64,000 nucleotides of DNA from NCBI GenBank assembly GCA_000727475.1, contig KL647288.1, positions 223,510 through 287,509 of the forward strand. Reading direction: 5' to 3'. The position numbers and the translations under genes are program-made. Every line of letters begins with the position of its first letter. Position 1 is the stretch's first letter. This DNA is from Sarcocystis neurona. Its lineage: Eukaryota > Apicomplexa > Conoidasida > Eucoccidiorida > Sarcocystidae. Shown here one piece after another: positions 47,273 to 60,238 of this stretch. Under the pieces are notes generated by a model that worked only from the letters and a program-made list of their open reading frames with translations, was not told where the DNA came from and searched no databases.

Positions 47273-50200
47273 TTATTGTACATTGCTGCCCAGCCTTCTA
47301 TCTAGACAACCACCTCTTCGCCAGCTTTCGTAGTCCGTAAGCAAGCTGCAAGAAGCACACTTGAAAACGCTGAAACGCGTACACTCGGCCACAGAGTAGT
47401 CGCACCCGTCTAGTATTCTGTTGTCGCTCGCGCGTGTGTTACGAACATTTAACCGCGACAGTGCTCGCCTTCCCACTCTACTGCAGTCAGCCCTCAAGCG
47501 CATCTGCAGGCGCATGTGCCACGCTGGACCCACCATTCTTGAAGGCCCTGCTGTCAGCGCACTTTTCAATGCTGTTATCGCTGACGAGCGTTGCACAATG
47601 GACGTCAAGGACGCCAGCAGATCCGCAGGGGAGGGGTAGTTGTCATTCAAAGGGGCGGCGCCGTCCGTTGACGAACCGTGCGTGGGAGACCTGGTGAAAC
47701 CTCTCCGTGCGATTAAATTATTCACTTGGTCTGCCTTTCTTTCTGAAAACAATTCTCCGCCTCTTTTGTCGAGGGTATTCGGACACTGTCTTAGCCTCCC
47801 TCTGCGGTGCGCTCCTGGGTAGTGCACACGCCGAACGAGGGCCAGACAGTCGTCCCATTCATTCGGAGGGGATTAGTGCGCCCACATACAATTGCGACAA
47901 ACACCACAGATACGATGCCCTGTGACTGCACTGCACTGCAAGATGCGGATACGAATTACTGCAGTGGCGGCCAGACCTTCCTGCACGACTACTGTTGTAG
48001 CCTGGCTGTGCGGCCCCCTACGTTTCCAGACGTCTTCCCGAACACAGAAAGGAAGAGCATCCAACAGTCTGTCCCGGAAGCGCTTGCCTTCATCGGCCTT
48101 AGGTACCTGGGAAAACCACAGCCGACTGTATAACAACAGTGGTGGGGACGTCTGCTGTGAAGGTCGTGGAGCGGAGTCTGAAATGTTGCATATTCTGCTT
48201 TTTTAAATACAACCGGGAAAGCGTACTTCAAGGATGAGCTTCCCACTTATAATTTCCTCTCGAAGAATCTCATACGTGTGCACGTCGTAATCGTTCCCCG
48301 TTGATTCTGACCGCGGGGACTCAAGGCGCCTTAAACAGGCGCCATCTTCCGCGTTTCCTTGCCATGTGCGGTTAATGTTGGTCTCGCCAAAACAGCTTGC
48401 CGACAGCTGCTCACAGAGGCGCTCGATGCTTGTTGATGGGATGTTGCTTCCAAGGATGCGCACTTGAGGAAGATGTTTTGTCAGCAGACGGTAATATAAA
48501 GCAAGCAATTCTACTGTTTGGGCGACAACCTGCGTACAAACCCGCAGTTCTGAGCGGATACACTTACGCACACTAGAATTAAAGAAAATGGAGATCAACC
48601 TGATTCAGTGCCCTTCTTACGGTGGTCAGGGCGACACGCGTAAGATCGGAACGTGCAAACAAACGTCAAAATTTTGTGACTACAGGAGTGAAATTTGATG
48701 GTTATTTTGCAACCCCTAACAACACCAACTTGTACATATTTGTATTCTGGGTGTCCTAGAGGTCTCAAACGACTACACAGATAATCTTACGATGTTTTCC
48801 AGCTTCCTGGGGTTCTCCGCGATTCCAATACGGATATCGCCTAAATAGTAAAACTCACTGCAGAAGAGACAGTGTGACGAACAGTGACAGCGACCTGTGC
48901 GCACCTCAAAAATACTCTCGGCTCAAGAAAAATTACTGCGTTTCTCAACCTGTTCGTGCAGCCGGCTCAGTGTTTCGAGGCGGTTTTCTCGCGGGGCTGG
49001 CAGTTCACCTGTATACGAAAGGCCGCAGATGGTGGTCAATAACGTCTTGACTGGAAAAGCTGCGCCCAGATGGAGGAACAGCGCGGCTCGGATCTGCGCA
49101 TGCACGAATAGCAGCTCGGTGAACAACTAGGCGCAAGAAACGCTTGTTCACCTCGTCTGTCTGTCTTTGCCGGACGCTGACGAAAGCTGTACCGAAGCCT
49201 ACCGCGTTCAGACGGTTTGCTTCTAGCCGCGGCCAGAAGCTGGCGTACTCGATAGGAGTGCGTTTTGGAGAATAGAACTGAACCTACAAGACACCAGTCG
49301 GAGAGGCAGGCAACGGGTTGGCAATCACCTTGCAGACGACTGGTCGCACCTTCGACATCTGCTCTAAGTCCTACCCTATCGACACCAAAGACGTGTAGTG
49401 TACAGTCCACCTCTACGCGGCTGGACTCCTGCTGTGTGCGGTGCCCTACTGTTCCTCAAACATCCACCCAAGGTTGTGCTGAACGACACGTACTCTTAAC
49501 GGGACAAGGTCGAAAACTTACAGGCTTGTGCAGTCGTCCACTGAAGAAAAGTGAGGACCAATCACCAAGTTCCGCTTGAAAATCCTCGACTGTGGCGACA
49601 CCATACTTCGACAGCTGTACATGACAGAATGGAACACGGAATTGCCATTCAGTGGTCGCGGTTGGATCCTGGTACATGCGTTTGCAACGCAGCGCAGCTG
49701 AAGGGGTGACATTGAACACCACAGGCTAGTAGAAGTGTGTGTTCGACTACTTCCGGACCACATTGGGCGCATATTCGCGACGCACACCAAGTGCTGGGTA
49801 TCGACTACTTCCGGGCCAAGGTACGCGCTTTTGAAGCTACCAATACTGGATGTGCTTCGTGAAAATGCGCGCGTGCACCCCAAGTGCAGCCCTATATTCA
49901 TTTACTGTATCCTGTCGTGACCTCTGAGAAACGTTTTCTGCGGTAGTTGACCTCAAACGATGCAGCACGCTTCAATCTCCAGGATGCCCTCTTTCTGAAT
50001 TCGCACTCGAATGGTGCACGCAGGAGGACAACGGCAACCTCTTATCAGCACAGCAGCCTCAACAACATCGCTCTCCACCACCACCGGCACTAAACCTCAA
50101 GGTGGTTTCCAGTGAGCACCTGTTTGCCGTACTGGCCGTGATCCAGGCACAGCAGCGTGTTGTAGAAAACTTCGACGCCGCGACCCACTTGCTGGAATTT

Positions 50201-50590
50201 GCACACGTAACTCGGACCAGCAATTCTGAAGGGCCACGCATAATGCGTAGGGTTCTGTGCGAGATTCTCCTTGTGGAACACCAGGAGGTCTTTTCGAGGT
50301 ACCAGCAGCAGATAGTCCCTGCAAGGGGCGCCATCATTGATCAACGCAAGGAAATCACGTAGTTGTCCCGCGTACTTCGTTGTCTTCCCTTTACAGTCCC
50401 CATCTCCCTGCAACAAGGTTTTTGTCTTCCCGGCTGAAGCGCTGCCCCGTAACGGATTTTCGGCGGCACGGGACTGAGGAAACACTGCCGAGCCATAGGC
50501 AATTGCCCATTCTATGTAGGGGGGGAAAGCATCCCATGGAAACGGTAGTAATTTGCTTACGTGCAGACGCCTCCCGTCAAAACCACGCAT
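47273..50590 (-). CDS. TAM41: Mitochondrial phosphatidate cytidylyltransferase, TAM41/TAMM41 family, at least seven exons
   Basis: The family makes CDP-diacylglycerol from phosphatidic acid and CTP at the mitochondrial inner membrane, for cardiolipin synthesis. Minus-strand exons are 50590-50120, 49614-49522, 49283-49203, 49126-48950, 48529-48227, one starting at 48106, and a last one ending at 47273. The first five, and the start of the sixth, are all phase 0 with GT-AG ends. Family landmarks appear in order: IEWAIAYGSAVFPQ (nucleotidyltransferase GS motif, about 33), RDYLLLV (the metal-site Asp, 92), GVEVFYNTLL, LSKYGVATVEDF then LFFSGRLHKP (about 158-188), CGLSYTGEL (about 240), VELLALYYRLL, and finally SIVQRSSAITALKSALTAG, the conserved C-terminal block. 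The sixth-to-seventh exon junction is unresolved. Insertions lie between the GS motif and Asp92 and inside exon 5. The ATG at 50590 has an AAA context; no obvious presequence is seen. Confidence 0.88.
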
Positions 50591-52012
50591 TTTATTATCT
50601 GTATTTGTACTTTAGACGTATATGAATACGTAGACGCATATCTGTGTACACTTAGAATTAACGTTTGCGGACAGGGCTGGCTAGAGGGCTTTCTCAGCGT
50701 ACTACGTCTGCATTCCCGTGTGGTGTCCTTGCAGCACCTTCCCAACTTTGAAAGTGAAAACTATTTTTTTTCCCCCGCCTCTTGTTTGAGCACAGCAGCC
50801 CCACTGTGTCGAAGTGAGAGCGGGTTTGCAGACAGTTGTTGTGGTGGAACTCCGGCAGGCGAGCGAACCGATGTGCTCGTTATCACCCCGGTGAAACCTC
50901 CATCCAACTGCAAATGGGAAACAACTGGGTGTTTGCCAAAAATAGTATTCAGGCACTGACAGAAAACATTGTGCCACAGAACGTTTCTTGGTCCAGCAGT
51001 CGGGCCTAACCGTACTTTTCCTACTCGGTGCGACCAACACAGGCACCTACCCATAGTAGAGTGGCACAACACGGCTGCATACATGTATGTACATGCGTAT
51101 GTATGCATATATACACACGCGAGCACTACCCGCCACCCGCACCGTATAGAGCTTTGTCTTGACTTGTTTCTTCAGTAGAAAAAGAAGATGGGTAGATCTC
51201 GGAGGGAAAACACGGCCTTGTGTTGCAAAGGTCAAGGATACCAGCTGATGGAGCTGCAGGCGCGCAGCACTACACCACGACAGCAGTGAGCTCCGTGTTG
51301 CCAGACGTGTCTGTTTAAACGTATGGAGGAAGGCTTCTATCCGGGAAAAATAGCAAAATACGGATACTCGGCGCCACATTTGTGGATTCGGTTACAATTG
51401 GCCCGCTTCTCTACAGTGTTTAGCAAAAGCATGCGCATACACATATGTTTATCTGTGTCTATCTCGCCGTATGTGTGCGCGTGCCAACCACGCGGTGTAT
51501 CTATTGGCTTGTGTTGCCTGTGGAGGCCCTGCAGATCTTCGACGAGTGTCAGCCAGCCATAAACAACTTATGGGTAATGACGGATGCTGTGGCGGTGCCC
51601 GGATTTGGGGCAGTACCCGCTGGCTGACAATGGGTCCCCACAAGACCGGCCCTGCTAGCTGTACACGTATACAGATATACGTATACATGTGTATTAATAC
51701 ACGCACACGTGTGCGTTTCGCGTGTGCAAAGAAGCGCACAACACAATGTTCTCTCTGCCTGGCATCGTGCGCGGGTAGGCTTCATAACGAATGATAGTGA
51801 ATTTGCTGTATCGTGTAGTGCTTTAGTAGAGGCACACTTTTGATAAATAAGAGACATATGCATATCTATATGTGTACGTTTGGTGTACAGCGAACACGTC
51901 AGATATCTGCGGCCCCGTCTATTGAGGTGTCACTACGTGATGAATAAGTAGTGTTCGTTTTCGTAATGCTTGCATCCTTTCAGACTGCGTGCAACGCAGT
52001 CGATGCGGCGGC

Positions 52013-52290
52013 TATGTCTTGTCTTTAGGAAATCGGTCTACCGTTAAGGTATATACGCGCCTGTTCCACTATCGATACAACGCATAGCGAACATTTATTT
52101 TAGGCTATAAACGAAAAGAGGTGATGCGTAGCAGTAGACAGCCGATACAGCGTTTATGTCTTGTGGAAGGGAAACCGGTCTACCATTAAAATATATATGC
52201 GTCTGTTCCACTAGCGGTGCAACGCGTAGCGATATATTTTGGGCTGCAAACGAGAAGAGGCGATGCGTAGCAGTTAGCGATGCTGATTGA
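52013..52290. repeat. 142-bp-period diverged tandem duplication
   Basis: TATGTCTTGT...CGGTCTACC(g/a)TTAA at 52,013 recurs at 52,155. The copies share GTCTGTTCCACTA/CCTGTTCCACTA, the GCAACGC(g/a)TAGCGA-type block and AAGAGG(c/t)GATGCGTAGCAGT. They differ by many point changes and small gaps. Confidence 0.85.
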
Positions 52291-53725
52291 ACGTTTCGTA
52301 GTTGCATCGGCAGGGTCTTCGTGAGGAAGAAACCCAGGTTAATGTTGCGTGTCGTGTCGTTACCGGTCCCTCGTACACCATTAGCCAACGGAAGCAGAAG
52401 GCTCTGTAATTGCTCCGTAGCGTTGTCCAGGCTTTCGGGTCACCACTTACGAATAGTAGAACACTCACTTTACAAGCATGTGGAGAAGAAGAAAAGCGGC
52501 GGCAGTTGCCAGCAGATCCTAGGGGATCACGCAGGTAGGATGAGGCACACTACAAAGCTAGAAAGGGTGGATTCTGGCCACATTTGAAAAGCAAGCGGCC
52601 GGCGAAGTTATCGAGTATGAGCACGCATATATATATATATATAGATATACACACACGTAGACAACTGGATGCGTAATTCCGTTGCGCACGCCGCATATGA
52701 ACGGCTTTACTTGTCTTGCTCTTGTAAAAGTGTATGCATAAACGTCCGCGTACCGATGTAGAGATTCCACACGCACGGAGGCAGGTTGACTCGCCTCTTG
52801 ACAACGATGTGCCGCAGGAATTCAAGCGCCGTTTTGCAAGACGTGTATACCGCGTACACAGTAAGTCTCTGCAGTGTCATCGGCAAGGAGATGCCTAGAT
52901 GGTGGCGCCCTAGGCGGGACCGATGATAGGTGGTTAGCTACCGAAAAGCAGAGACAAACACGCGACTCGTGGATTTCCAAGGAAAGTGTGCATCGCTTAA
53001 TCCTTCATGCGGTCAGAGGCAAAGCACAGCAGGGCAGCTGAAACTGCATGCCGAGCCCGCTGGCAGCAGACAACAGGTGTGCAACTGTGGATGCCTATAG
53101 TCTTCTAGTTTCGAAAGAGAGAGAAACGTGCGCATCCACCCGTTAGCCTATCCCGTAATGCCGTGCTTGGCTGCAAGCCACTCAACGTTTCAGCTGCCGC
53201 TGAAAACGGCAGCACTTGACGTGAGCACGTGAACCCACTCAATGTTGAGTACGCGCTGAAAACGGCAGCACTGTGCGCGCGAGCAGCTGAACCGGGTAAA
53301 GGTGCAGCGAGGCCTAAGCATATGGCCTCTGTCAGTCGGAAGCGTCTTCCAGGAATGCGTTTGTCCCGGAAACTCAACGCGCATGCGTACCGCTGTCAAT
53401 ATTCGTGTGAGCCTGTGTGGCCGGGTGTCAGTGAAGGTGAAGAAAGGGGGGACAGCACACACCATTGTAACACTAACTCGCGCATTGTCTGTTCGGAAAC
53501 GAAGGATCTGAAGAACTCTTGCATGACAGAAAACTGCAAGATTCCCGCAACTGTGTCATGTCGAACTCCGACCAGTATTTTCTGTACCACCCGCACGTCC
53601 ACGCAAACGCAGAGCCGCACGAAAACGCTCGAACCAAGCATGACACTTCAGGACTTCATTCCTTGCGTTAATCATAATTTGTATACAGTGCCTGCCGTCC
53701 CATCGGCGCGGACGTACGCCTCAAT

Positions 53726-54154
53726 GGACTGACGAGCAGTGACGTTACAGGTGCTACTGTCAATGCAGCACAGGTGAGTAGGTCATCATCCCACGATGCG
53801 ATTCATCAAAAGATGCTATGCACTGCAAGCATAACGCACTAAGTATCGCAGCCCCGGCTGATGTCAACTTCGATAAAGGTTCTGGAGGAAATTATCTGGG
53901 CCACCCGGTTGACCGCACTTCGTACTCCGTCGTTATCACTGGACTGAGAAGCAGTTAACGTTACAGGTGCAACTGACAATGCAACACAGGTGAGTTGGTC
54001 ATCCCCACGATACGATTCATCAGAAGGTGTTGGGCACTACAAGCATAACGCACTAAGTATTGGAGCCCCGCGTGCTGTCGACTTTGGTAAAGGTTCTGAA
54101 GAAAATTTTCTGGGCCATCCGGGTGACCCGTCTTCGTATTCCGTCATTGTCACT
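53726..54154. repeat. 215-bp-period diverged tandem duplication
   Basis: Copy 1 is 53,726-53,940 and copy 2 is 53,941-54,154. Both begin GGACTGA and share ACGTTACAGGTGC, GATTCATCA, CAAGCATAACGCACTAAGTAT and GGTTCTG(g/a)A(g/a)GAAA. They meet head to tail with no spacer. Confidence 0.88.
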
Positions 54155-55844
54155 GCCGGGGTATAATTTTTATGAACCAGAAACACACACGACTATCGCC
54201 TGCGGTCTCCAGCGTCCTGTTACAACAACGGGACGCTACTTGCACAGCTCTGTAACACATTCAAGAGAACCCTTGAGTTTTGCGGATCTCCTCCGCGTGG
54301 GCCCCTTGCTCAGCAGACCGTCGCGGATACTCTGACTCCGCCGCTGACAAGATAGAGCACAAGTAGAGGTCACGATGCTCATTTGTGAGCCTCCTAGTAG
54401 CCTGCACCACACGCACACAATAATTTCCTCCTTCTGTTTCACTGTGCTTGATGGCTCGCGGAGGGCCGGACGATGTTCTGGGACACTTGCAACCCCTGTT
54501 CAACTTTTCTCCAGGCAGCCTGCACGTCGTAAGAAGTGATGTGGAGGCCTGCTCTGCCACACAACTCGACCTTCGGTTTCTGCATTTCACACCTTTTCAC
54601 CTTGTTCGTCTTCGGCGTGTCGAAAAGGTGTATAGGAGGACTGTCTGTCCACTCCGAACGTGGAGCTTACACGGTCCTGTAACTCGAAACAGGACCGTGA
54701 CTGCTTCAGCAGCATAAAGAGTAAGTTTCCCAATCTTTGAGCAGAAGAGCGGTGCTCTCTCGCTGGTGCGACCCGCCCAGGACGTTGTCGCACGTTTGCT
54801 CAATTCGCGTTTAGCATCGGTACACAGTGGAACGGAACATGCCATGGGGTTCGAAACGCGGAGCATCTCCGCACAGTAGCGGGTACCATCCGGATGCGTG
54901 TGTACACCGCTCCTAGCCTATCGGACACCGTAAAATGCGACATTCAAGCGAGTGTCCTTCGCCTGCGCCCTCACATACTCACATCCCTACTTTGCTTTAG
55001 CTATTCGACGTCTGCACGACTACACAGACGGAAGTCCTCTTGACAGTTACAAGTATTATACAAACCAGCCTTACAACAGTATGTTTTTCTGAGGGGTAAA
55101 TACTGCGTTTGAAAAAAAATCGCACCATTAGCCGGGCGCCTTGGATGAAGCTCTTGAGCTGGGCAATGGTGAACTAGACGAAGTTCTGTCCTGCAGGGCC
55201 ATCAGAGTCAAGGGCTGCGATCTTGAGCAACCCTTTTTGCAAACCGTTTCCAAGTGCATCGTTTAGGCACTAATTTACATTCGTGCTCTCGCACTCCTCT
55301 ACTGCACATCGCAACGGCTACGCCGCGGCCGCCTTGCCGAATACTGCGCGCCGGACGGACGCTTTATCGCCAGAGACCTATCTGTGGCGCTGTGTTGTTG
55401 TACACTGAAAGAATGTGTTTGCACGAAGCTGCTCTCATGTGGCACAGCCCGCGTTACGACCCGGCCTGTTTACGTAAAGCCCACTAAATGCTTAATCTGC
55501 GTTGAGATGCACTCACAAGGTACACCAAGTGCTTGGTTTGAGATCAAAGATTACGTGTGACACGATGAAAGCTTGCAGGGTGTGTGCCCGTCACGGAACC
55601 ATATACGCTCCCGCGTTTTCATATGATACATTAACGCGGTTTGTGTACGTAAAAAGATGCTCCCCGGTGCCGGAATTGGCACACTCTCCCGTTCTCGCAC
55701 CGTATTTATGGAGCAGCGATTTTTCCTTGTGGTGGTCCAGCGACGTGCGCTTGACGACGATTAAAAAGAAGTAATGCTGTGAAGGAGACACCAGCAGCGA
55801 CGTCGAGTGGACGAGCGGCGGTGAGAGCCGGATGTGCGTACACA

Positions 55845-58800
55845 TTATTCGTTTTGCTCCTTCAGTGCGGCACTGGTGGCGTTCGAGGTGTGCTGCAGTA
55901 CTTGCGTGAAAAAGAGATCCAGTAGCCCCTCGTGCGCATTCTGCTGCTCCCAGGAGGCAGTGCTGGTCAACCCACGTTCTTCGCTTTTACAAGTCGCGTC
56001 CGTGAGGCCGCCTGTGAGAGCGTGTGGAAGGCCGTCTGTCACACGCTCCTGTGCCTCCGAGGATTGTTCATGCTTCAGGCCTTCTGCCGCCTCCATATCC
56101 TCAGGCGGTATTTCATCAGAGTGCAACGCTGTCCATTTCGTCTTCTTCTTTTGACGCTGCGTAAACGGAGATGTTTTTTTACCGCTGGTACTGCAGTGAT
56201 CCTGCAGAAACTCTGTCGCGTCCTCACGCGTCCTTTCAACACTGTTCTCTGTGGCAGTCAAAGCTTGTAAGCCAATCACTTTCTTCCAACCTTCCGCTTC
56301 CCTCTCTTCTTGTTTCTGCATCTCTACAGTATCCAAACCGCGTTTGCGTGAGCTCTGTCCACTGCGTCTAGCGGGATCCACGCCATTATCTGATGGGAGC
56401 CCTGGGCCCGCAGGTGGCGATCCTGACGGGACAAACCTGGGCGATACTTCGACTCCGAGGCCATTGTCAGATTTAGCTGCTTGAGGTAAATCGCTTGGAC
56501 AAGACAATAGCGCTGCTAAAGCGTGCGCCGTCTGAGCAGCCAGAGCACCCCTGGCTGCATTGTTCAACTCCTGTGTAGATGGTGTGTGACTCCTTTCTTC
56601 GGCATTGTGGGCTTTCACAGAGAGCCCTAACAATCTTGAAATTAAGCTCAGAGTGTCCACATCACTCCCGGAATGAGTTGACTCTTGATAGGATACACCT
56701 TTCGAGGCTCCAGTGGTAAAGGCAAGGTCGGTCGCCGATCCCAGCGTCTTTGAAGAGGAAGGGGGCGCCTGTTTACACCCAGCTGGAATGCCATAATTTT
56801 GATGCTGTTCTGGCAATTTCTGCAGGCTCATATTTTTTTGGATCGGCGGCAACCGCTGGGAAGCTCTGCGCATTTCGCCTTCTGTGAGTCCAGCTTCCCC
56901 TCTCACCCGGCTTTCGTGCTGCCACGCGCCTCCAGCGGGTACTACTGCTGGCACCCGGTTTTCACCTTTTCGCTCGTATAGGACTTCTAGTTTTCCACCT
57001 GATCTTCCAGGTGACGACGGACTCGCTTCGTCAAAGTGTGCAGCTGCTTCGGCACAGTCCACGTCGTGGGCGGCTGCTGCACTGGGCTCCACCATTTGAC
57101 TGTACTCAGCTGCAAAAGTATTTTCAAAAGTGCTGTGCGACTGGAGCGTCAGGTCTGCAGCCACAGACGGACATCCGCTGAATCCTCGGGTAGATGACAC
57201 TCTAGTTTTATTGGAATTTTCTGTCTCCCTGACCAGCGTAAGGGGGGCGGTACGCACCGCGGGAGATTCGGAGCTGGGATAATGTAATTCTGAGGTCGCT
57301 GCTCGTGACATGCCCCTGCCTTTGGCACTCATTGCAGTGAACCGCGGGGATCTTCCGTAGCCAGGTTTTTGGGCTGTAAAGTCCTCTGGAATCGATGAGC
57401 GAGCAGCACTGTCTTCCAGTAGCCCTGACGCGCTATGGGAGTCAGGAGCGGCCCAAGTATTTGACCGACGTGGCCCGCCGTTGGCCTTTTCCAGTCTCAT
57501 TGCCAGCGAAAGCTCCTTGCCTTGGCCACATGCATTGCTCGAGACTACATCTGTCCGAGAGGTGGATGATCTGTCTGCTTTTGACGGCAACGCCTGCACT
57601 GAGCGAGAAGAAACTTGGCTGGGTGTCGCGTGCTCCACAGGTCCTCCTGCACCGGGCTGCAACAGCTGCAGAATCTGCTGCTGGATCACTTGAAGTAGCG
57701 CTATAGAAGTGGGAGAGGGCTCTACGGCTTGCGGAGCGGCCTGCAGACGCGTCAGCATGGTGGCCTGCTGCGGACGCTGCTGTTGGTCAACTTTCCCCAT
57801 GCCCGCCATTACAGACGCTTGCGCAAACAGTGGCGAAGTCGGCAGAGAAGACGTGCAGTCGGCCGAAGTTGAAGGCTCCGAGCGAACGCTGTCCGGTGAG
57901 CCCGAACTAAACAATGGGGTTTTCTTCCCGTCTCGTTTTTCACTGTAGCTTGCTTTCGAAGTATCTGTAGGAGTCGAGAACACTTCAGCCCTATTAGGCG
58001 CCGAGCGGAGAGTCATCGACAACGGTTGATTTCCTAAGGGGTTGATCCCTTCATAGTTCGCTGGGGCGGTTGGTGCTCTCTTGCCTCGGCGGTCCGCAGC
58101 CAGTTCCTCCGTTGGTTCAAACACCGGCGTTGACTTGCTCCATTTCAGCATTGTCTGCTCCACAGTCAAAGGCTTCACCCAGAGAACAGACATACAGGGC
58201 CGCCACAGGAAAGCGTCACCTTCTCCCATTTGTTCGCAAACTGACTCGACGTTACAAGGGCCTGCGCTGTGACCAGCGTCGTTCCGTTTCCTAGACAGCA
58301 CTGGCTGCCCAAAGAGGTGGTTGCCGGGGGATGCCAGGCTCACGAACTTATTACTACGCATGAAATTGTCCTGTCCTGTTTCGTCCGTTCCTCTGTATCG
58401 CGTAAGGTGTCGCTCAACCTTCAACTCCCCTCGCGCGCTCGTTGATGCTCTCCGCAGTCTCGACAAGCGCCGTCCGTCGGCGCTATCGGCCACGCACTCA
58501 TACTGGTTTTGCCTACGGCGATCTTCACGCCCCACGAACAAGTCGTCCAGAGATCTCTCTGCAGTTCTAACAGAACGGAGAATTCTTCCGCATTCTGTTG
58601 TGTTCGACTTCCTCAAATGAAAAGTCTCTGGCACCGTCGACCCCGTCGTTCGTTCTCCTGCTCGTGCATGTGCAGCCTTCCCTGGTGCAGCATCTCGTGC
58701 ACCCAGGAGGCTGCCACGTCTGGTTTCTCTGCGTTGCACTTGAGAAATGCTATCTCCTCCGTCGGTCGCTAAGCTATCGATCTCCTGTGTGTGCGGCGTT

Positions 58801-60238
58801 ACGCTGTCTTCCAGTTCTTCATCCGTTTCCCCTTCCCCAACGGACAGGTGCTTCTCGTCCGTTTCCTCATTCAACCCTGTAGGACTCGGTGCGCTTACAG
58901 TCGCCTCCATGTTCTTTCTCGAGGGAGACGTTTTTTGTGTCACTTTCTCCGGAGTTGAGGGAGATGAGCTCGGACACATTTCCCTGTCAGCGTGTGGGCT
59001 CTGCGACGTACGCGCGTGCAACGTCATCGACCAAACTCGCAGAAGACGTTCCACCACGTGCGTTCTGTCTTCCACCACAAGAGAACGGTAGACGCGCACC
59101 AGCCGCTGGGGGTTGCTACTTCGCACGACGCTTAGCGTTCCATATTTCCCAAGCCTTCTGCTATGCGTTTCCCCCCCCCCCACCAAGAGGGGCTTCCGTG
59201 GAACGCAAGGGACGCTGAGGATGCGGCGGAAGACAAGGCTGGAGACGCCGTGCCTGCTGATTTGAGTCCATCGCCCTCGTCGTCCTGGCACCACCGACTT
59301 TCACGTCTCGGCTCGACATGGCTCTCCTCGCCGACGCCTTCTGCACAGGCAGAGCCACCGCTTTGCTGTTTCAAAAAAAGCATCGTCGATGATGGCTGCT
59401 GTCCCCTGTCTGTGTTTGTGCTCTCTCTTGCGGGGATACCGTCAACCTGTTTTGTTCCCCGCGTAGAAGTTCTCAAGTCTGAGATACATTCCCAAGTATC
59501 TGCCTCCCTCTTCGCGGTCGGACTGCCTCTTAGCGAGGAAATAGGTGTGTCGGCGCAAGGACGATGTATCTGTTCTGCAGAAGAGTTTGTCTTTGCAAAT
59601 GTGGCGAGAGTTGTGGAAACAGCCCGCCGGAGTCTTCCAGTGCTGGTTGCGTTAGTGGACTGTTCTAAAGTTTGGTTGTACAGGGGGATGCTCGTGCAGC
59701 TCCCGCTTCTCCGAGTCAGTTTCGCTCCTTGTAGTAATGATTCACCTGTTCCGCCACAGTCTTGTCCTCCGACAGTCTTTCTTTTGGTCGCTGGAGACTC
59801 CAGCTCTTCGAGCACACTGGGCCCACCGCGGGAGCTGCTAGTGCTTGTGCTCGTGCTGTTCAGTTCATGAGGCCGTTCTACAAGCTCGGCAGAAGTGCTG
59901 CCGGGGCTCGGTTCCTCCTGCGCTGAAGATCGTGTCTCTGATAGTAGGGCATCCGCCGGTGGCAGGGGATCGAGGAGACTGCGCAGCAAACGAGGCGACC
60001 CCACTGGAGATGCTTCCGTTCTCCACGCCCGCGGTTCGGCCGCTTCTCCCTTACGTGCCTCTTGCTGCTGTTCGGAGTCCGGCACTGGGCCAGAGTCGCA
60101 CGATGGAAAGCTCATTCGCGCAGCAGGCAACACTGGGGAGCGGCATGACACGGCATCGCCAGAGTTCGCAGCGGCTGGCAATCTGAACACTTGGTTTTCC
60201 GCTGGCTCGACGCTTGCGTGTTTCGACCGCGACACTTG
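55845..60238 (-). CDS. Very large low-complexity protein, frame broken at an 11-base C run; unknown function
   Basis: Reading down the minus strand, one frame is open to 59,132 and a second, overlapping frame runs on to a TAA at 55,845. The frames meet at C11 (59,171-59,181), where they read the same Gly codons out of register. One extra base there would give a continuous coding stretch of 1,464 residues. The exon probably starts at 60,238 after the acceptor TTTTGCTTGGTACTCAAG, in phase 0. The product is Ser/Thr/Glu/Arg-rich and looks disordered. A more ordered-looking part lies near GEGDAFLWRPCMSVLWVKPL and a Gln/Leu helix near LLQVIQQQILQLLQ. No known domain, signal peptide or membrane segment is evident. 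It probably continues the ORF at 61,568-63,991. Confidence 0.7.
59171..59181. other. C11 homopolymer at an apparent frameshift
   Basis: TTTCCCCCCCCCCCACC: eleven consecutive C bases (G on the coding strand). The upstream frame ends 20 codons past it, while the neighbouring frame stays open for more than 1,100 codons. Confidence 0.9.

Larger units (their letters stand above)
50591..55844. other. No certain gene; diverged tandem duplications and unique sequence
   Basis: Contains the presumed 5' region of TAM41, two tandem duplications (listed separately) and a TA run near 52,627-52,642. A minus-strand stretch at about 50,911-50,764 follows a CCATTTGCAG acceptor and encodes a Ser/Pro/Ala-rich segment ending in TAG. 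A 167-codon plus frame at 53,229-53,732 has no motif. Neither is strong enough to call. The right end holds the 3' flank of the minus-strand gene that ends at 55,845. Confidence 0.45.

Noticed and set aside
53229..53732. 167-codon plus-strand frame
   Set aside because: Thr/Cys-rich without motif or splice partners, next to tandem duplications; length is within chance for this base composition.
59163..59870. 235-codon plus-strand frame
   Set aside because: Antisense to the large minus-strand exon, with no independent support.
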